Assembly: GCA_024345305.1 (NCBI GenBank) | Contig: BRON01000020.1 | Span: forward strand, 248,001-312,000 | DNA length: 64,000 bases | Reading direction: 5' to 3' | DNA from: Mrakia gelida | Lineage: Eukaryota; Basidiomycota; Tremellomycetes; Cystofilobasidiales; Mrakiaceae | Shown: positions 9,624-29,979 of the stretch, piece after piece | Numbering within the stretch: the first letter of the stretch is position 1 | Layout: the number at the start of each line of letters is the position of its first letter | Program-made: the position numbers and the translations under genes | Notes under the pieces: generated by a model | The model's input: the letters and a program-made list of their open reading frames with translations, nothing else | The model's database searches: none | What the model was told of the DNA's origin: nothing

Positions 9624-10352
9624 CCCAGGGAGAGGGAGGAGAGGTCGAGGAAGAGATCGAGTGCTGGAAGGGGAGGAGGAGGAGGTCGTCGTTGGTCGAG
9701 ATCAAAAAACGATTGAACGTCGAGCTCAAAGATCTTGTTTGGTTCGCTCCTTCGCGACCAGATTCTCGACAAGAAAATCTACCAAATTACCCAGAACATC
9801 CCTACAATTGCTCGAGCTACTCTCCGTAGGATATCTATGCCAATATAGTTGGGGTTGAGTGAGGAGAACGGCCGACAAAACGAAGCTCGCGTTTTGATCT
9901 CCTCCGGCGCGTTCATCGAGAAGATAGAGACCATGGGATATCAAAGCAAGACCTGGGTTGTGGGGACGATGTCAAGAGAAAGGGAGAGAGAGAAAAGCTA
10001 GAGTGAGAGTGAAAAAAGCTTACGTGGAAATGGACCGGAGAAGCGAGAGCAAAAGAAAGCGAACGTGCAGAGGTCGTCGTCTGGAGAAGAACGACCTAGG
10101 TAGAAGGGAGAGGTAAAACCGTAGAGAGGTGTAGCGAGACCGTATAGAGAGTAGAGAGGATAAAGGAAAGTGATGACGAGGAGCAACTGAGAGCAATCCG
10201 AGGAGGCATACGTGGAGGGAGAGGTAAACCGAACGAGGCAGAGAAGATGAAGAGGGGATGATGGGAACCAGAGCCGTGAGGGAAGATGATCGTGAACGAA
10301 TTAAAAGCAAGACTAAACGAAGGTGAGAGTACGAGATCTTGTCATGGCGCCA
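9624..10352. other. Intergenic: F-box gene promoter and kinesin 3' flank
   Basis: About 730 bases between the F-box start and the kinesin stop, both genes being on the minus strand. A GTAAGC donor-like site at about 10020 on the minus strand may mark a 5'-UTR intron of the F-box gene. I see no conserved coding content, repeat or RNA gene. Confidence 0.4.
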
Positions 10353-18524
<8,172 letters not shown>

Positions 18525-19731
18525 GCTGAAGATCGAAGATTCTGTATTCAGAAACGAGGTGGAGGTTGGAGGGAAGGAGAGAAGGAAGGGCGAGTTTGGA
18601 GGGGGAGCTGAGGGCGAAGAGGGTCGAGCGTCGAAGGGGGAGGGGAAGGAGGTCGGTCGTACTCCTCGTTCTCCTCGATTGATTTCTATAGATGGACCTT
18701 GGCTGAGGGAGAGAGGGAGCTTTGAACCAGACGGGAGAAGGAGGAGAGAGACCGGTCCTGCCGAGGTTTGGGTGGGCAAGATGGAGTTGAGAGGGAAGAG
18801 AAACGAGAAAGGGGATCGAGGGAGGGAAGAACTCGAGCTGGGCGGCTCTCTCTCGTCTCTTTCCGGATTGTTTTTGTTGCGATCAGCACGCGAGATAAGT
18901 ACCCTTTGAGCTTGTTTCCATGAAGGAGAACTTGACTAGCACGTATATCTCGAAGTCAGTCTGGAAGAAAATCTCGCTGAAGAGGTCTAGGCTTCTTGAA
19001 AGCAGGCAAGGCCACAGACGACTCGACGACGACGCGGCTTCAGTGCTTCAGTTTCACCCTCCCCTTCCCTCTCCGGTTATGTACAAGAGACAGGAATCAT
19101 TTCTCGGAACTCCGCCCCTTTCGCCTCTTCATATTCGACGCGAGGTCATGATGACAGAGGCGTCTTCGGAAGAAACGAAGCGATCGTGGTCGCGAGGTAA
19201 ACACGAGACGCGTCCTTGCTCGACGCGTCTTTTCTGGCGACGGAGATGAACTTCAGGAGGGAGGTGGGTCAGGATACACGAATGAGAGCAACAGGCCTCC
19301 TTTAGGTAGAGATGAGAGCACCGAGGCTTGTAGATCTGGTAGGCAACGCGAGGAACGACGGAGCAGGGTGTGAAGAGCTCTGAGCTCTGCCTTTCGAGAA
19401 AGCTCAGTCAAAAACGAGGGGTTTTCATCCTTCAGATACGATCCCTATCTTTGATGATGAACTCGGATTCCCTCAAAAATCTGCCGCTTGACGACCGGAC
19501 TTCTCTCCTTCACGCGAGCTCGACCTCGCCCTTTTCGCTCGCAACGTTCACCCTCCTCTCCCTCCCTCCCTCCCTCTCCCATCCATCCTTCCCCCCCTCG
19601 GCTCAGCGAGCCCATCATCCACCGCACTCGTAGCAGTAGCTCATCTACCTCGCCTCTTCGACTCTCGTCCAAGACGGATCCGTCCAACCAGGCGAACCTC
19701 CCTCCCTCCCTCCTCCCTTTCCGGATTCGCT
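18525..19731. promoter_or_regulatory. 1.2-kb divergent intergenic region, kinesin / acidic protein
   Basis: This is one of the longest gene-free stretches. It contains a tandem ACGCGTC pair at about 19207-19230, an R/Y-rich tract at about 19555-19600 and CT-rich leaders. Open frames on both strands here have no splice or domain support. No TATA box was confidently placed. Confidence 0.45.
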
Positions 19732-21264
19732 ATGTCCTCCACTCCCTCTCGCTCCTCCCGCCGTCAGAGCTCCTCCAGGCTCCAAGATACGATTCAAGGA
19801 AGCACTCCCGCCAAAGCCAGTCCTACTCCCAACAAGAGGACTCCAGCGAGAAGGTCATCCACGGCTGCTCCAGCTCCAACTGATATCGTTCGTTCACCTT
19901 TCTCCTCCTTCGCGTCCCTCCCTCCTCCTGTTGCGTCCTTCTTCTCTTCCCATCCATCCATCCTCTAACCTGCTCCCCCGCCTCTCCTCTACCAGAACAC
20001 CATCGCCCTCACCTCCGACGAACGAGCTCTCGCCTCCCGACTTCACATCTCTGCGACCTGCTTCCTTCTCGTCTCGGAAGAGTACACGTCCATCACGGCT
20101 CCCAGACGTCTCGTCGGATCCAAATACTCGACAGAACGCAAAGTACGACTCGCCATCGGGGAGTTCCTATTCAGCCAAGGTCGGATCAACAAGAGGAGAC
20201 TGGACGGTCAACGAACGGACGACAAGGAGGAAGGGAGGGGAGGAGACATCGATCCTTCAGACGACGAGCTCGACGTTGAGGTCCTCATAGAGGTTGATGA
20301 GAGGGGGAGGCCGTTGTATCAGAGTGTGCCGGAGGGGGGAGAAGGTGGACGAGGGGGAAGGAGTGTGCGAGCTAGGGTGGAGAAGAAGAAGGCTGTCGTG
20401 GTGGAGAAGAAAGAGAAGAAGGAGAAGAAGGTGGCAGTCGTCGAAGGGAAGGGGAAGGGGAAGGCGAGGGAGGAGCCGATGATGGTCGACGAGGCTTCCT
20501 CTTCGTCTTCTTCGGCGGAGGAAGAGGAGGACGACGACGAGGATGAGGATTTCGTGGAGCAGGAGGAAGATGAAGACGCAGACCGAAGAGCTGCAGCAGC
20601 TTTGGCCGCCCTCTTCGTTCAGAGGGTCAAGGAAGCGGAAGCTCAGGCGAAGAAGGCAGCTTCGGTGCAGCCCTCGGAGGACGAAGGATCCATCAACCTC
20701 GACTCGCTCTGGCCTACCCCTCCTCCTGGATCCCAACCCAAGGCGACCCTTCCTCAAGCAGCACCCGCCATTGCTTCCTCCTCCTCGCGACAAGCTCAAC
20801 CGGTCGCCTCCTCCTCTTCGAAGAACGCGACCGCGACGACCTCCTCCAAACCCATCCAACCCTCTCCTCCCCAACCCATCGCCTCCTCCTCCAAACCCAC
20901 CATCAACGGATCCTCCTCCTCCAACCCCTTCCCTCCTCCTGCTGCCGCCATCTCCTCCGACTCAGCTCCCCTCATCCTCAACCCCCTGATCCTCCCCCCC
21001 TCCCCTCGACCCAACCCTCCCAATCAACCCACCCCAACCACCATCCCAGCTCTAGTCTACCTCTCCCTCCACCTCCAAACCTACCGCCTCATCATCAAAA
21101 ACTTCTCTCGTCTCCAACCGGACCTCTACCCCACCTCGAACGGAGAGAAATGGAAGGCGAGCGTGATGAAGGTGCTGAATGGGGATAAGAGGATTAGGAG
21201 GAAAGGACTAGATAGGTTTACGTGGAAGTATGGGAGGGGGCCGGGGAGTAGGTGGGATGTTTAG
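19732..21264 (+). CDS. Uncharacterised acidic, Lys/Ser-rich protein, probably nuclear
   Basis: Exon 1 (19732-19887) encodes a basic Ser/Thr/Pro-rich start (MSSTPSRSSRRQSSS); the intron runs from GTTCGT at 19888 to TACCAG at 19995; exon 2 runs to the stop at 21264, giving about 474 residues. An ordered region follows the junction (ALASRLHISATCFLLVSEEY, LVGSKYSTERKVRLAIGEFL). Next come a Lys-rich stretch, an acidic Ser/Glu/Asp block, a Pro/Ser linker, and a conserved-looking C-terminus (ALVYLSLHLQTYRLIIKNFS, NGEKWKASVMKVLNGDKRI). The charge pattern resembles chromatin or nucleolar proteins. I do not recognise the family and name no function. It converges with NDUFAF5. Confidence 0.7.
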
Positions 21265-21526
21265 GAGGAGGTGGTGGTGGCTGGGAGGGGTGGTGGGTGG
21301 GAAGAGGGAGGGAGGGAGGGAGGGACGCGTCTTTCCACCGACCGTGATGAGGTCGTTCTCTTCCAATTTCAATCGATTTGTGATCTCCTCTCCTGAAAGG
21401 TCTGGGATATCTTTGATGCTTTTTCTGCCTTGTTCATCAAATCCAGCGCGTAAAAACAAGTCGTGAAAATCGTCCTCGTCCCTCCCTCCCTCGCGAGTCG
21501 CAACTCCCTCGACCTCGACCTCGATC

Positions 21527-23548
21527 TCAAAGCACCTCCTTCAAACTCGTCTTCCCAGACCCCCTCTGAAGAGCCTTCGGTTGAGTCTCACTCGGTTTCC
21601 AGCCCATCTGTTTGTCCCGATCGAACCCAGCCGAGAGACGCGAAAGTCAACACGCGCGTCTCGACCTGAGCTGAAGAACGAGCAAACGGAAAGGGGAGAG
21701 GGAAAAGAAGAAGCGGGAGAAGTGGGAACTGACGAGGAAGATGACGGAGAAAGTAGCTGGGACGGAGCCTCCGTGGTCGGAGGAGCCGTGCATCGCTGAA
21801 GAGAGGAGCGAAGAGGGAGGGAGTGAGAAAAGCGAGAGGGATGGAGAAGGAGGGAAGGGAGGAGAGGAGAGGAGGACGAACAGTTGTAGATCGACGAAGC
21901 TGCGATTAAAGTGTCTCGGGAGAGGAAGGTCCGTCTAGAGATGCGCCAAGGAAAAAGAAAGGGAGAGGGATCAGAAGGTCGGCGAAAGGGGGGCTCGACT
22001 CGACTTGACGCGACGACGCCTTTCCTCTTTCACTGCCGTGAACTACCTTTGCTCGAAGGGCGAGAATCGAGAAAGGTTGGACTTACCTTCCAATAACAGC
22101 ATTCCCCTCTCCCATATCCTTCAAATCCTCCACGAGCTCAAACATCGACGGATAGCCGAACTGAAGATCCTCGGTGTCGACGGTGAGGAGGGTGAAGCCT
22201 GCTCGCTGAAGGAGGTTCGAGGCGTCTTTGGGGTCTGGGAGCGGAAGCGAGTAAAGACGGATAGATCAGTAAGCAGGCGACGAGAGAGACCGGACGTCGA
22301 TTTGAAGGAAGATGGGAAGATGCTGTAGAGAGGACGAGTCGACGCGGACGCGGGGATGAACGAACCAGCCATAGGAGAAACATGCAACGAGATCCCACCC
22401 TCCCTCTCCTGCTGAGCTAGCTGAAGCGAAGTCCTGTTCACCCGACGAACGACAGACCATGTCAGTCCACGCACCCAAAACGACGCGACTCCCGAATCTC
22501 AATCAAAGCTCACCTCAACTCAAACAAAGTATCCCCTCCCAGCATCGCACCAAGGAAGAACCCATCCGGTTTCAGGCATCTTTGGATCTGTCTCAGGACG
22601 CCTACCCAAACCAACAAGCTCAAACGTATCAGCTCTTTCTCTCCTCTTCTCCTTCGTTCGACTGAATTACAGGGTTGGGTGGAACTTGGGAAGCTCAACT
22701 CACCAGGCAGATCATTCACCCAATGCAGCCCCAGCGTCGAGATCACCGCATCCTGGGAGTTCTCCTCTATCCGACTGAGTAAGTGTTCTTCATCGAGGTG
22801 GGTTCGGCGGAGGTTGGGGACTGCAGTGCAGCGAACGAGGGATGGGTCGGGTCGGTTCAGTCCGCGAGTGAGCGAGATGGGAGAGATGCAGAGGAGGAGG
22901 AGGGGAGATGGGACGAACGATCGAATTTAGATTCTGGGTCTCTCATTAGAGTGTGTTCTGTAACCAAATCAAGGCAGGTTCGAGTTCGAAGTCAGAAAGA
23001 AGGGAGAAGGAGGAGAGGAGGGGGGGGGAAGAGGAAGGGAGCTCACTCACCACTCAACTCCACGCACTCGACCTGATCCACCTCGTCCGGATCCATCGCT
23101 TGACTGAACAGACCAGGTCCAGAGCAGATCTCTAGGATCTTGCGAGGGGAGACACTCACGTCCTACAATATCCCCCGATCCAATCCAGAACGAAGCGAAC
23201 TGTCAGCATGAGCTCGAGCTCACCCCTTCCCTCACTCCCATCTCCCCATCTCCCTCCTTCCCAAACCCGTCTTTCCTTCCTCGAGCAAGGCTGACTAACC
23301 TCGAACCGTTCCAAGACCCTCTCCGTCACTTCCCTCCTGAGGTAATCGACCAGTCGACTTCGTTCGCCTCCTTCTTTGGTAGCAGCTCGATCTTTCTGGA
23401 GTCGTTTGGCTTTGCGATCGAACACCTCGTAAGGAGCGTTGGTCTCTGAGGAGGAGGAGGAAGGGGAAGGAGTGAGGGATGCGTAGGTCCGGCGGGAGAG
23501 AGGGAGGAGAAGAGGGCGAGAAAGGCGGAGATGGGGGAGGAGAAGCAT
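21527..23548 (-). CDS. NDUFAF5: NDUFAF5-like mitochondrial complex I assembly methyltransferase-fold protein
   Basis: ATG at 23548 gives [20 protein letters not shown], a basic, acid-free mitochondrial presequence. The body has [17 protein letters not shown], the SAM-fold motif [121 protein letters not shown] and [12 protein letters not shown], then [18 protein letters not shown] and a stop at 21527. These blocks follow human NDUFAF5 in order, including LHWVNDLP and ISP.A. That protein hydroxylates an arginine of the NDUFS7 subunit in early complex I assembly. Introns are numerous and short. A functional complex I is implied. Confidence 0.93.
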
Positions 23549-23644
23549 GGGGAGGGGAAGGAGGGAGATGGTGGACGGTTGAGGTCAGGTTGAGGGGAGG
23601 CAGGTGAGCTTGGATCGGATCGGATGGACGTTGAGCCGAGCAAA

Positions 23645-23652
23645 GTATATAC
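23645..23652 (-). promoter_or_regulatory. Possible TATA box of NDUFAF5-like gene
   Basis: GTATATAC lies about 97-104 bases upstream of the NDUFAF5-like ATG, within the 246-base gap to the next gene. Position and AT content in a GC-rich context fit a core promoter element. Confidence 0.4.
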
Positions 23653-23794
23653 TTGATGGTCGGGGTCCTCGAGCCTCCTCCAGACTACTAACACGAATAT
23701 GAAAAGTCACCTCTCCGAACCTGGCTTCTTGCGAAACAGGCGGAGCTGAGCTGGATGGGTCGTTACGAGCATTCCATTTCCCTTCATTCCTGTC

Positions 23795-24422
23795 CTACGA
23801 ACTCTCCTCCTTCGGCAGTCCCACGAGCACCCTCAGGGTCCTACTCAGATCTCCTCCCTCCTCCGTAAGCCTCCGTTCCGATTCAGAGTGAGTGAGCTCG
23901 AACTCGTCCATCTGCAGTAGATTCCAGAACGAGGAGCAAGGGTTCGGAGAAGGACGACGAGGAGGATGGGCGAAGAAGAGGGAAGGATGAGACGAAGAAG
24001 ACAAAGTCAGCATTCGTCTCTTGAGCTGGTAGACATTCCTTCCAGCCTCTAGAGAAGTTCCCAAAACAAGAGCGACGAAGCTGAGCGACTCACGACGACC
24101 TTAACATCCTCCTCCTTGACCTCGACCTTCTTCTCCTCCGCCTTCGCACTCTCCAGCTCAGCCTGCTTCTTGAACTCGGCGTTCAGGATCTCACGAGCAG
24201 TAGTGTCCAGAAGGGATTTGATGTAGTAGCCTCCGTCGGCGAACTGTTAACGACGAATGAGCAGGTGAAGGAGGGAAGGAGAAGGAAGGAAGTTGGAGGT
24301 GAGCTTCGACTTTTTGGAACAGCACGACGACATCAGGGACGCCGCTGGGGGGCAAGAAGGGAAGAACTGAGACGAACCTCCTGTGTAACTTCTCCCATAG
24401 GTCTACGGAGCGAGTCGGACAT
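23795..24422 (-). CDS. Small uncharacterised coiled-coil protein
   Basis: The likely start is ATG 24422 (MSDSLRRPMGEVTQE), followed by a GTTCGT intron and an exon with FADGGYYIKSLLDTTAREIL, NAEFKKQAELESAKAEEKK and VEVKEEDVKVV. The last exon encodes MDEFELTHSESERRL and TEEGGDLSRTLRVLVGL and stops at 23795. About 110-130 residues in all, mostly charged helix. The region between the exon ending VKVV (about 24093) and the last exon holds at least one intron, and a small internal exon at about 24010-24048 is possible but not resolved. No family is recognised. Small helical subunits of larger complexes look like this, but I assign none. It lies directly upstream of NDUFAF5 in the same direction. 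Confidence 0.6.
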
Positions 24423-25490
24423 GGTGTTCTAAGTGTGTACGGAGGGAGGGAAGGAGACGGAAGGATGAAGCTGGGCTGATGGTTGAAGGTGACCTTCGAC
24501 GAAGCTCGTTTGGCTCGCTTCTTCCCCGAGCCGGAGACGATTTTTCGCACTTCAAAAACTTCTCATTCTCCAGATCTCCCTCTTGGCTCCTGGTCTCGAT
24601 GATCAAAATCCCGACCCTGATACCTTCCTTCTCAGAGGAGATGGCAAGCCGTTCCGCCCCCCTCATCCCTCCCTCTTCAAAAAGCACCTCCCGCCCTCGC
24701 CCTCCCTCCTTTCTCCTCTCAACCATCACACCCCCGTCCCCAACTTTGCCCCAAAGAGGGAACGGCTCTTCTCTCTCGCACTCTTTGCTTCCAAGCAATA
24801 AACCTCTCTCGAGGAGAGGTCGTTTTTGGTTGGACATCTTGATGGTCAGAATTCGACCCCCCTCCCTCTCTCTCCTGGCAACCCTCTGTCAAAGGAGGAC
24901 CAGCGAGGGAAGGGGAGGCCCCCGACATAAAACAATCTTAACCGAGGTCTGGTCCTGAGACATCGGGATGGCTCATGAAGTAGGATCACCTAGTTGGAGG
25001 GACATTTTCGTTCGATTTCATTGGAGTTGTTGAGGAGGGAGGAGGAGGGGGAGGGGGTGCTTGCTCTCGAGCTCGTACAGCTCCTTCTGTTTCTTTCTCG
25101 CTTTTCTTCTTGAGCTGAGACGAGGCTGGATGCTATGATTCGTTACCCTGTTTTTCAATCGAGTGCTTGAGAGAAGATGGGAAGGAAGGAGCGAGCTCGA
25201 ATGAAAGCAAGGAGGAGGAGGTTGAGAATTCGCGACGGCGTTGAGCTCGACCTCCCTCCCTCCTTTCTCGTCCTCTGCCTTGCTTTCTTCCTCACTTTCT
25301 CGAGCTTGCAATACCATGATCACACTTTGGACCTACATCGCAACCCTCTCATACCTTCCAAACCTGAAAAAGTATCGAGAAACTCGCCCAAACTCCCGCC
25401 CGAAGCTCGGAGAGGAATTTCGAGCTGACCTTCTCTCTTCCTCCCTCCCTCCCTGGATCCCACCAACACCCACCCTCCTCCCCTTCCACC
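24423..25490. promoter_or_regulatory. Divergent intergenic region, small coiled-coil gene / FCF2
   Basis: About 1.07 kb between two genes pointing apart. Overlapping open frames on both strands (about 24400-24960) are low complexity and lack intron signals, so I treat them as chance. The last 60 bases before the FCF2 start are pyrimidine-rich (TCCCTCCCTCCC and similar). Nothing else is recognised. Confidence 0.45.
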
Positions 25491-27038
25491 ATGTCTGATT
25501 CCTCCACCTCCACCCCTTCCAAGCGTGTCACCCGAGCCGCTTCGAAACTTCTCTCCCCCCCACCTTCCTCCGGTCCTCCCTCTCTCCTTCAAACGATGCC
25601 TGGAACTCCTCGTTTCGCTTCTCCTCCTTCCCCTCCGACCTTCTCCTCCCTCAAGAAGGCGGCAGCTCCCAAAAAGAACGCTTCGACGAGCGCGACCAAC
25701 ACACCTAGTAAACTTCAGATAGTCGCTTCTCCGGAGATGGAGGAAGTCGTGGAGGTTGTGACGGTGGATACGAAGGGGAAGGGAAGGGAGGTCGTCGAGG
25801 ACGAGGAGAGCTCATCCGAGGAGGAGGAGGAGGAGAGCGACGAGAGCTCGTCTTCTGAGGAGGATTCGGACGAGGAAGATGCTCCTGAGGACGAGGAGGC
25901 TTTCCTTGCTTCTCTTCTTGCTCAAGCTTACTCGAATGCTGAGGCGAAGGAGGAGGAGAAGGCGAGGTTGGCAGCTGGAGAGGAGGTCGTCCTTCAACTC
26001 GAGGAGACCAAGGAGGTGTGAGTGTCCCTCGTCTTTCCTTTCCTTCCCTTCCCTCTCCCTCCTTCTACCGGCTCTCCAGCTCTCCCGAGAGCCACATGCT
26101 CACCTCTCGTTTCATTGTCGTCGTCGTCGTTCACCAGCCCCCTCCCAAACCTCACCGTCCCCTCCCTCCCAACCCCCTACCTCCAATTCACCCCCTTAGG
26201 TCGAGCCACCCTCGTCCCTCGTCCTGGACCTTCCACTTCTTCGGCCAACACCCCCAACGCCACTTCATCCTCCTCCTCCTCTTCTTCAACACACGGCCCC
26301 GAACTCGACAATGTCGTTCTCCCTCGTCCTTTGTCTAAGAACGCTGCTAAAGCTGTTCGTCCTTCGTCCCTTCGCGTCTCTTTCCCTCCCTTCCCTCCCT
26401 TCCCACTCGCGCCCTCGGATCCTCGAAACTGACACTTCGCTTTCATGTTCGTTTGTTGGTTTGTTCTCGTCGTCACAGGAACGGAAAGCCTCCACTCCTC
26501 TCGCGTGGGGAGCTCTCCCTGCCATCCCCGAGAACCGTCGAAAGGACATGACGAGGGAGTACCATGCTCTCAAGCTGAGGAACTCGTTGGATCCCAAGAG
26601 GTTCTATAAGGGTCAGGGATCGAACAAGGTTGTTCCGGAGGTGTTTGCTGTGAGTCTGAGCCTGTTCTTCCTTTCAGAGCGAGCGAGACAAGAGGTAGGG
26701 GAGAGCGAGCTTCGCGTCGTTGGTGCTCGCACTTCGCTTTCCCTTTCCTTCGACCCAACCTCCCCCATCTTCGTCCCATCTGACTCCTCTCCCCTCTTCC
26801 CTTCCTCTCATCCGTTCTTCAACCCACACAGATCGGTACCCTCCACACCCCCTCCACGCGTCTCTCCCTCTCCACCCTCCCAACCCAAGCGTCCTCCCGT
26901 CCCGCGTCCATCGTCAAGGAGCTGCTGCAGGACGACGAGGCCAAGAAGTACGCCAAGAGGAAGTTTGGAGTGCTGCAAGGGTCGAGGGAGAGGAATGGAA
27001 GGGGGATGGGGTGGAAGAAGAAGAAGGTCGATTTTTAG
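25491..27038 (+). CDS. FCF2: FCF2-like pre-rRNA-processing protein
   Basis: Start ATG 25491 (MSDSSTSTPSKRVTR). Exon 1 has a Ser/Pro start and a long Ser/Glu/Asp block. After an intron comes a segment ending VLPRPLSKNAAKA; after another, ERKASTPLAWGALPAIPEN, REYHALKLRNSLDPKRFYKG and VVPEVFA; the last exon has IGTLHTPSTRLS, SIVKELLQDDEAKKYAKRKF and a basic tail, with the stop at 27038. The order RPLSK...W..LPA, LK.RN.LDPKRFYK, I.GT and ELL.D...KY.KRK is the Fcf2 domain (yeast Fcf2, human TdIF2/DNTTIP2 C-terminus). Fcf2 is a nucleolar protein of the SSU processome needed for early cleavages at sites A0-A2 toward 18S rRNA. The long acidic N-terminus is expected for the family. Confidence 0.9.
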
Positions 27039-27425
27039 AGCGACGACGGACGAGGAGGGGTGGGAGGAGATGGGTTTGGGGGGGAGGGGTTGGGGGGTTG
27101 TGTTACGATAGCTTTACGTTTGTTCTTGGTACCAGCGATCATCAAGAAAGGAAGCGAGCGAGCGGAGTAGAGGGAGAGGGAAAGGGACGGGGCGACGCGC
27201 GTCGGCTGAAAGAGCTCTCACTTTTGTCGCGTCGCTCCGCCCATCGATGATCTAAACTTTGACTTCGAAAGAAGGAGCACGAGAAATGGAAAGAACAGCT
27301 GCTGCTGAACATCTCGCGTCGCGCGATGAAAGTCGTCTCAGGTCGAAACGAGGCTGCTCAATCATGATATCCCAAAGCGAAAACTCGAACTGCTAAAGCT
27401 GACTGCTGTCTTCCTACATAGTAGC
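27039..27425. other. Convergent intergenic region
   Basis: The 3' ends of FCF2 (plus) and helical paralogue A (minus) meet here. It contains a G-rich stretch just after the FCF2 stop (about 27055-27105). I see no gene. Confidence 0.5.
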
Positions 27426-29688
27426 TCATGCCGTCTCCAACCCGTACATGGCCAAGACTGCTTCTCCGATGTGAACTCGGGAGTCGTCGTGATCGTAATC
27501 GTAATCGAACCTGCAGGAGGACGGACGAGACGCGACGAGTCAGATTTCGATTTCGACTTCGAGAGACAAGCGAGATCAGATGAGAGGGGGAGGACACTCA
27601 CCTCGAAGCGATAGCCTCAGCGACACCTTCGATCTCCGAGAAAGCACCAGATCCCTTCGCGAGCAACTTCTTCGACATCTCGGTCTTCTCCTTCGCGTCG
27701 GGCCAGCTGTTCGAAGCAATCAACCGAGCACACACCGAATCGAGTCAGCGAACCATACTAGATTCAAGATCGAGATCGAAGGCGAGGCCATGACTTACCT
27801 GTTAAGAACTCCAGCCCAAGCCTGCAACGTCCCAGCGAGATCCGGTCGTCTCATCGCCATCTCCTCCTCGTAATCACTATCGTTCGGATCCCCCCTAATC
27901 TCGTACCTATCCCTATCCTCTCCCATATCCCCCATCCCATACCTATCGTACCCCCTCTTCGAAGCCTGCAAACAATCCTCAATCGCATTATCCCTCGCGA
28001 TCTCAACCTTACTCGACATCCCCTTGGTGACCTTGAACGGCAGCTTCTTCTCCTTGAACGTCTCGATGAGATCATCCAAGCACTCGTCCAGTCTCGGGAA
28101 CGCGTTCTCCAGTTCCCCTCAGATCTCCTGACGAGTCGTTCGGATCCCATCCTCGACGACCGGACGAGCGAGCTTGCGTCCTTCTTTGGAGAGGGAGGCG
28201 AGGGCTTGGACGGAGGAGACGAGGATGGATTGGGACCAGGGTTTGTGGGTGTATTGGAGTTGGGAGAGGAGGGAGGAGAGGGAGGGGAAATCTTTGGATT
28301 GGGTGAAGAGGTCGAGAGCGAGGAGGGAGAGATCTTGGTTGAGGGTTTCGTCGGAGGAGGAGAGTTTGGATTTGACGATGGCGAGGAGGGTGGGTTTGAG
28401 GGAGGCGTCTTTGGAGGTGATGGTTTTGTAGAGGGTGAGGGAGGGGTTGGCCTTGAAGAGTTTGACTTGGGTGGAGTGGAAGGCTTCCTTGAGTCGAGGG
28501 AGGGCGGCTGAGAGAGAACGAAGTCGTCGGCAAGGTCAGAGTCGATTAGCGAAACGAGAAATTCAAAACGTGATAACTCACCCTTCATGTCAGGCGAGTG
28601 CCAGCTATCGTCGAAATCGTACCCGTCGTGATTCGTGGGTCCAGTTTCTGGTGAAAAGACAGAGTGAAGGGACGGAAAGGAGGTCAGCGAGAAGGAGAAC
28701 GACGCGTCTCACTCGCTCAACTCGGCACTCACCTCCTTCCTCCCTGATGAAGTCCTTGAACTCGATCTCCCCACATTTGCTCTCCTGGATCTGCTTCACG
28801 ATAGACCCAACGAGAGCGTCGCTCTCCTTCCCTCCGACCAACGCGACGAGAGCGAGATCCCGATAGAACTTGGAGAGGATGTGTCCGAGACCCGACCCCG
28901 ACCAGGCGACCTCCTTCTTCTCTTTGGTGGACGACGAACGAAGAACCTCCATGTCCATGTCCATGTCTGAGTAGTTTGATCTTGGGCAGGTAAGAAGGAA
29001 GGGAGGGAGGGGAATCCGACAGAAGAGATCGTGGGTCAGCTTCGATCTCCTTCGACGGACAGCGCACGAACGAAAAGCGACTTGAGGAGTTACCTCGAGT
29101 TGGTGGTAGAGATCCCAGTAAGGATAGTCTCCATGAGCATGAGAGCCTTGAATCCTACGTCGAGCTGCTCGGAGAGCTCGATGCAGATGGGGAAGAGGTC
29201 TTGGATCCATTTCTCCATCTCATCGACGGCTTCGCCCATCATTTCGGACTGCACGAAGTAGATAACAAAGTCAGCTACCACCTCACGAGGTCTACGAAAA
29301 CCTCCTGCTGCTGAATCCAGACGAGACTGACCTGCTCCTCGTAGCCGTCGTGCCAGTCCTTCCTGACGTGCTTCAGCAGCGCTTTCACTTGATCCTTGAG
29401 GCTCTTCTCGTGCTCCTTGAAGCGGATCTTGTCGAGGATCTTCTTCTTGCCGTTCTGAACGTCGAGAGCTGACTTGAAGGCGTGGTTGATCTCGACGAGA
29501 CGGGCTGAGGGGAGGGAGTCGATGTCGGGGAGGAGGACGGTCGTGAGGAGATCTTTGAACGCTTTGGGAGGGAGGGACGTGAGAGCTTGAAGGATGAGCT
29601 TGCTGGGAGCGGCAGGGGAAGGAGCAGAAGGAGCAGCCTTGGAGCTTGAAGCGTCGCTTTTTCGTTTCTTGTTGGCAGAGGAGGACAT
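27426..29688 (-). CDS. Uncharacterised helical protein, paralogue A
   Basis: Start 29688 (MSSSANKKRKSDASSSK). Exons carry LILQALTSLPPKAFKDLLTT, VLLPDIDSLPSARLVEINHAF, MMGEAVDEMEKWIQDLFP, LMLMETILTGISTTNSR, EVLRSSSTKEKKEVAW, LSKFYRDLALVALVGGKES, a long helical exon with KDASLKPTLLAIVKSKLSSS, then NDSDYEEEMAMRRPDL, GAFSEIEGVAEAIASR and DHDDSRVHIGEAVLAMYGL, stop at 27426. The whole is about 600 residues with a helical-repeat feel and acidic late segments. No transmembrane segment or known motif is seen. The gene at 43753 is a clear full-length paralogue with the same exon order, in the opposite orientation. A basic N-terminus (KKRKS) could serve as a nuclear signal. I do not recognise the family. 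Confidence 0.8.
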
Positions 29689-29979
29689 GCTGTTGGACGT
29701 TGGGAACAGGAGGGAGGGAAGAGAAGGGAAGTCCGAGCTCACAATCTCGTTTCGACTCGTCACGTTCTTGCTGCGTTTGGTTCGGCTTCATGAAAATCTT
29801 CGGCTCTCGCACGGACGACAAGATAAGACATGTTATCGAGTCCTGAAAAAAAATTAAGCTCAAAGACGGCCGCGTCATGCTCACAGCTTCGCGCCCTCGC
29901 TTCGGTTGACCTCAACCCTCGACCACGGAAACACCCTCTCTCGCTTCCTTCCTTGCCCTCTTTTCGCCTCGCAGAAACC
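29689..29979. promoter_or_regulatory. Divergent promoter, helical paralogue A / GYP7
   Basis: A short shared upstream region of 291 bases between divergent genes. It contains an A-rich run (about 29845-29855, AAAAAAAATTAAG) that stands out from the GC-rich surroundings and could be a nucleosome-depleted element. No TATA box is obvious. Confidence 0.4.

Noticed and set aside
24403..24958. Overlapping open frames on both strands as a gene
   Set aside because: Low complexity, no splice context and no domain. Probably chance frames in GC-rich DNA.
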